From Campylobacterales bacterium (GTDB taxonomy: Bacteria; Campylobacterota; Campylobacteria; Campylobacterales; Sulfurimonadaceae), in assembly GCA_026390135.1 (NCBI GenBank), contig JAPLGN010000046.1, positions 31,920 to 95,919 of the forward strand: DNA of 64,000 bases, in the 5' to 3' direction. The translations under genes and the position numbers were made by a program. The notes under the pieces were generated by a model. It saw only the letters and a list, made by a program, of their open reading frames with translations. It was not told the origin of the DNA and made no database searches. Shown here one piece after another: positions 63,994 to 64,000 of the stretch. How positions within the stretch are numbered: the first letter of the stretch is position 1; each line of letters begins with the position of its first letter.

Positions 63994-64000
63994 AGTTTCT

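Overview
The window reads as the chromosome of a free-living campylobacterotal (epsilonproteobacterial) bacterium of the Sulfuricurvum/Sulfurimonas kind. The evidence is the gene order fur-lysS-glyA-DUF1882-SPOR-aroE (as in Campylobacter, with trpE inserted before aroE), a fused CcsBA cytochrome c maturation protein, a short-form HisG, a class II DAHP synthase, and the presence of PilT and GatC. Genes are densely packed, with many ATGA-type overlaps. No rRNA, tRNA, CRISPR array or complete insertion sequence was seen.

Layout. 1-10.3 kb: a CZB-type chemoreceptor, GAPDH, a glycine-zipper protein, the hisG-coaX pair coupled to an ORF6N-domain gene, a DUF2513 gene, a Xer-type recombinase, a BamB/YfgM-like pair, gatC, an ArsC-like protein and pilT. 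10.3-20.8 kb: a decayed Fur-family pseudogene, DAHP synthase, a diguanylate cyclase, cvpA, fur, lysS, glyA, DUF1882, a SPOR protein, trpE and aroE. 20.8-47 kb: a large molybdenum-centred accessory island. 47-53.3 kb: a tripartite RND efflux operon headed by a Crp/Fnr-type regulator. 53.4-64 kb: arfB, a DEAD-box helicase, a putative glycoside hydrolase, recR, a toxin-antitoxin pair between recR and a recR 5' remnant, dnaJ, ccsBA and gdhA.

The notable region is 20.8-47 kb. It begins with modE and modA and ends with modD, a TOBE protein, modB, modC and mop. Between modA and modBC lie an OprD-like porin, a truncated haemoglobin, tonB, three BtuF/FepB-type binding proteins, three TonB-dependent receptors, one FecCD-type permease with its ATPase, a methyltransferase, a luciferase-like flavin oxidoreductase, a TiaS-like protein, a small Cys protein, a membrane protein and a TauE-like permease. 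A second methyltransferase starts the modD-modBC operon, and a second globin lies outside it. Seven sites resembling the E. coli ModE operator (CGTTATAT-N8-ACATAACG) sit before the likely transcription units. I infer a ModE-controlled, TonB-energised outer-membrane acquisition system for molybdenum (or tungsten), possibly as an organic complex, feeding a MolBC-type ABC importer beside the classical ModABC.

Smaller points: an in-frame TAA splits a tandem Mop protein; a ModE-like operator lies inside the first codons of tonB; four copies of dispersed GGATTC...GAATGAC palindromes (plus one of another type) sit at gene ends, one supplying the last codons of the recombinase gene; and a toxin-antitoxin cassette is flanked by a duplicated recR start. 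All calls are from reading the sequence; no database search was run.
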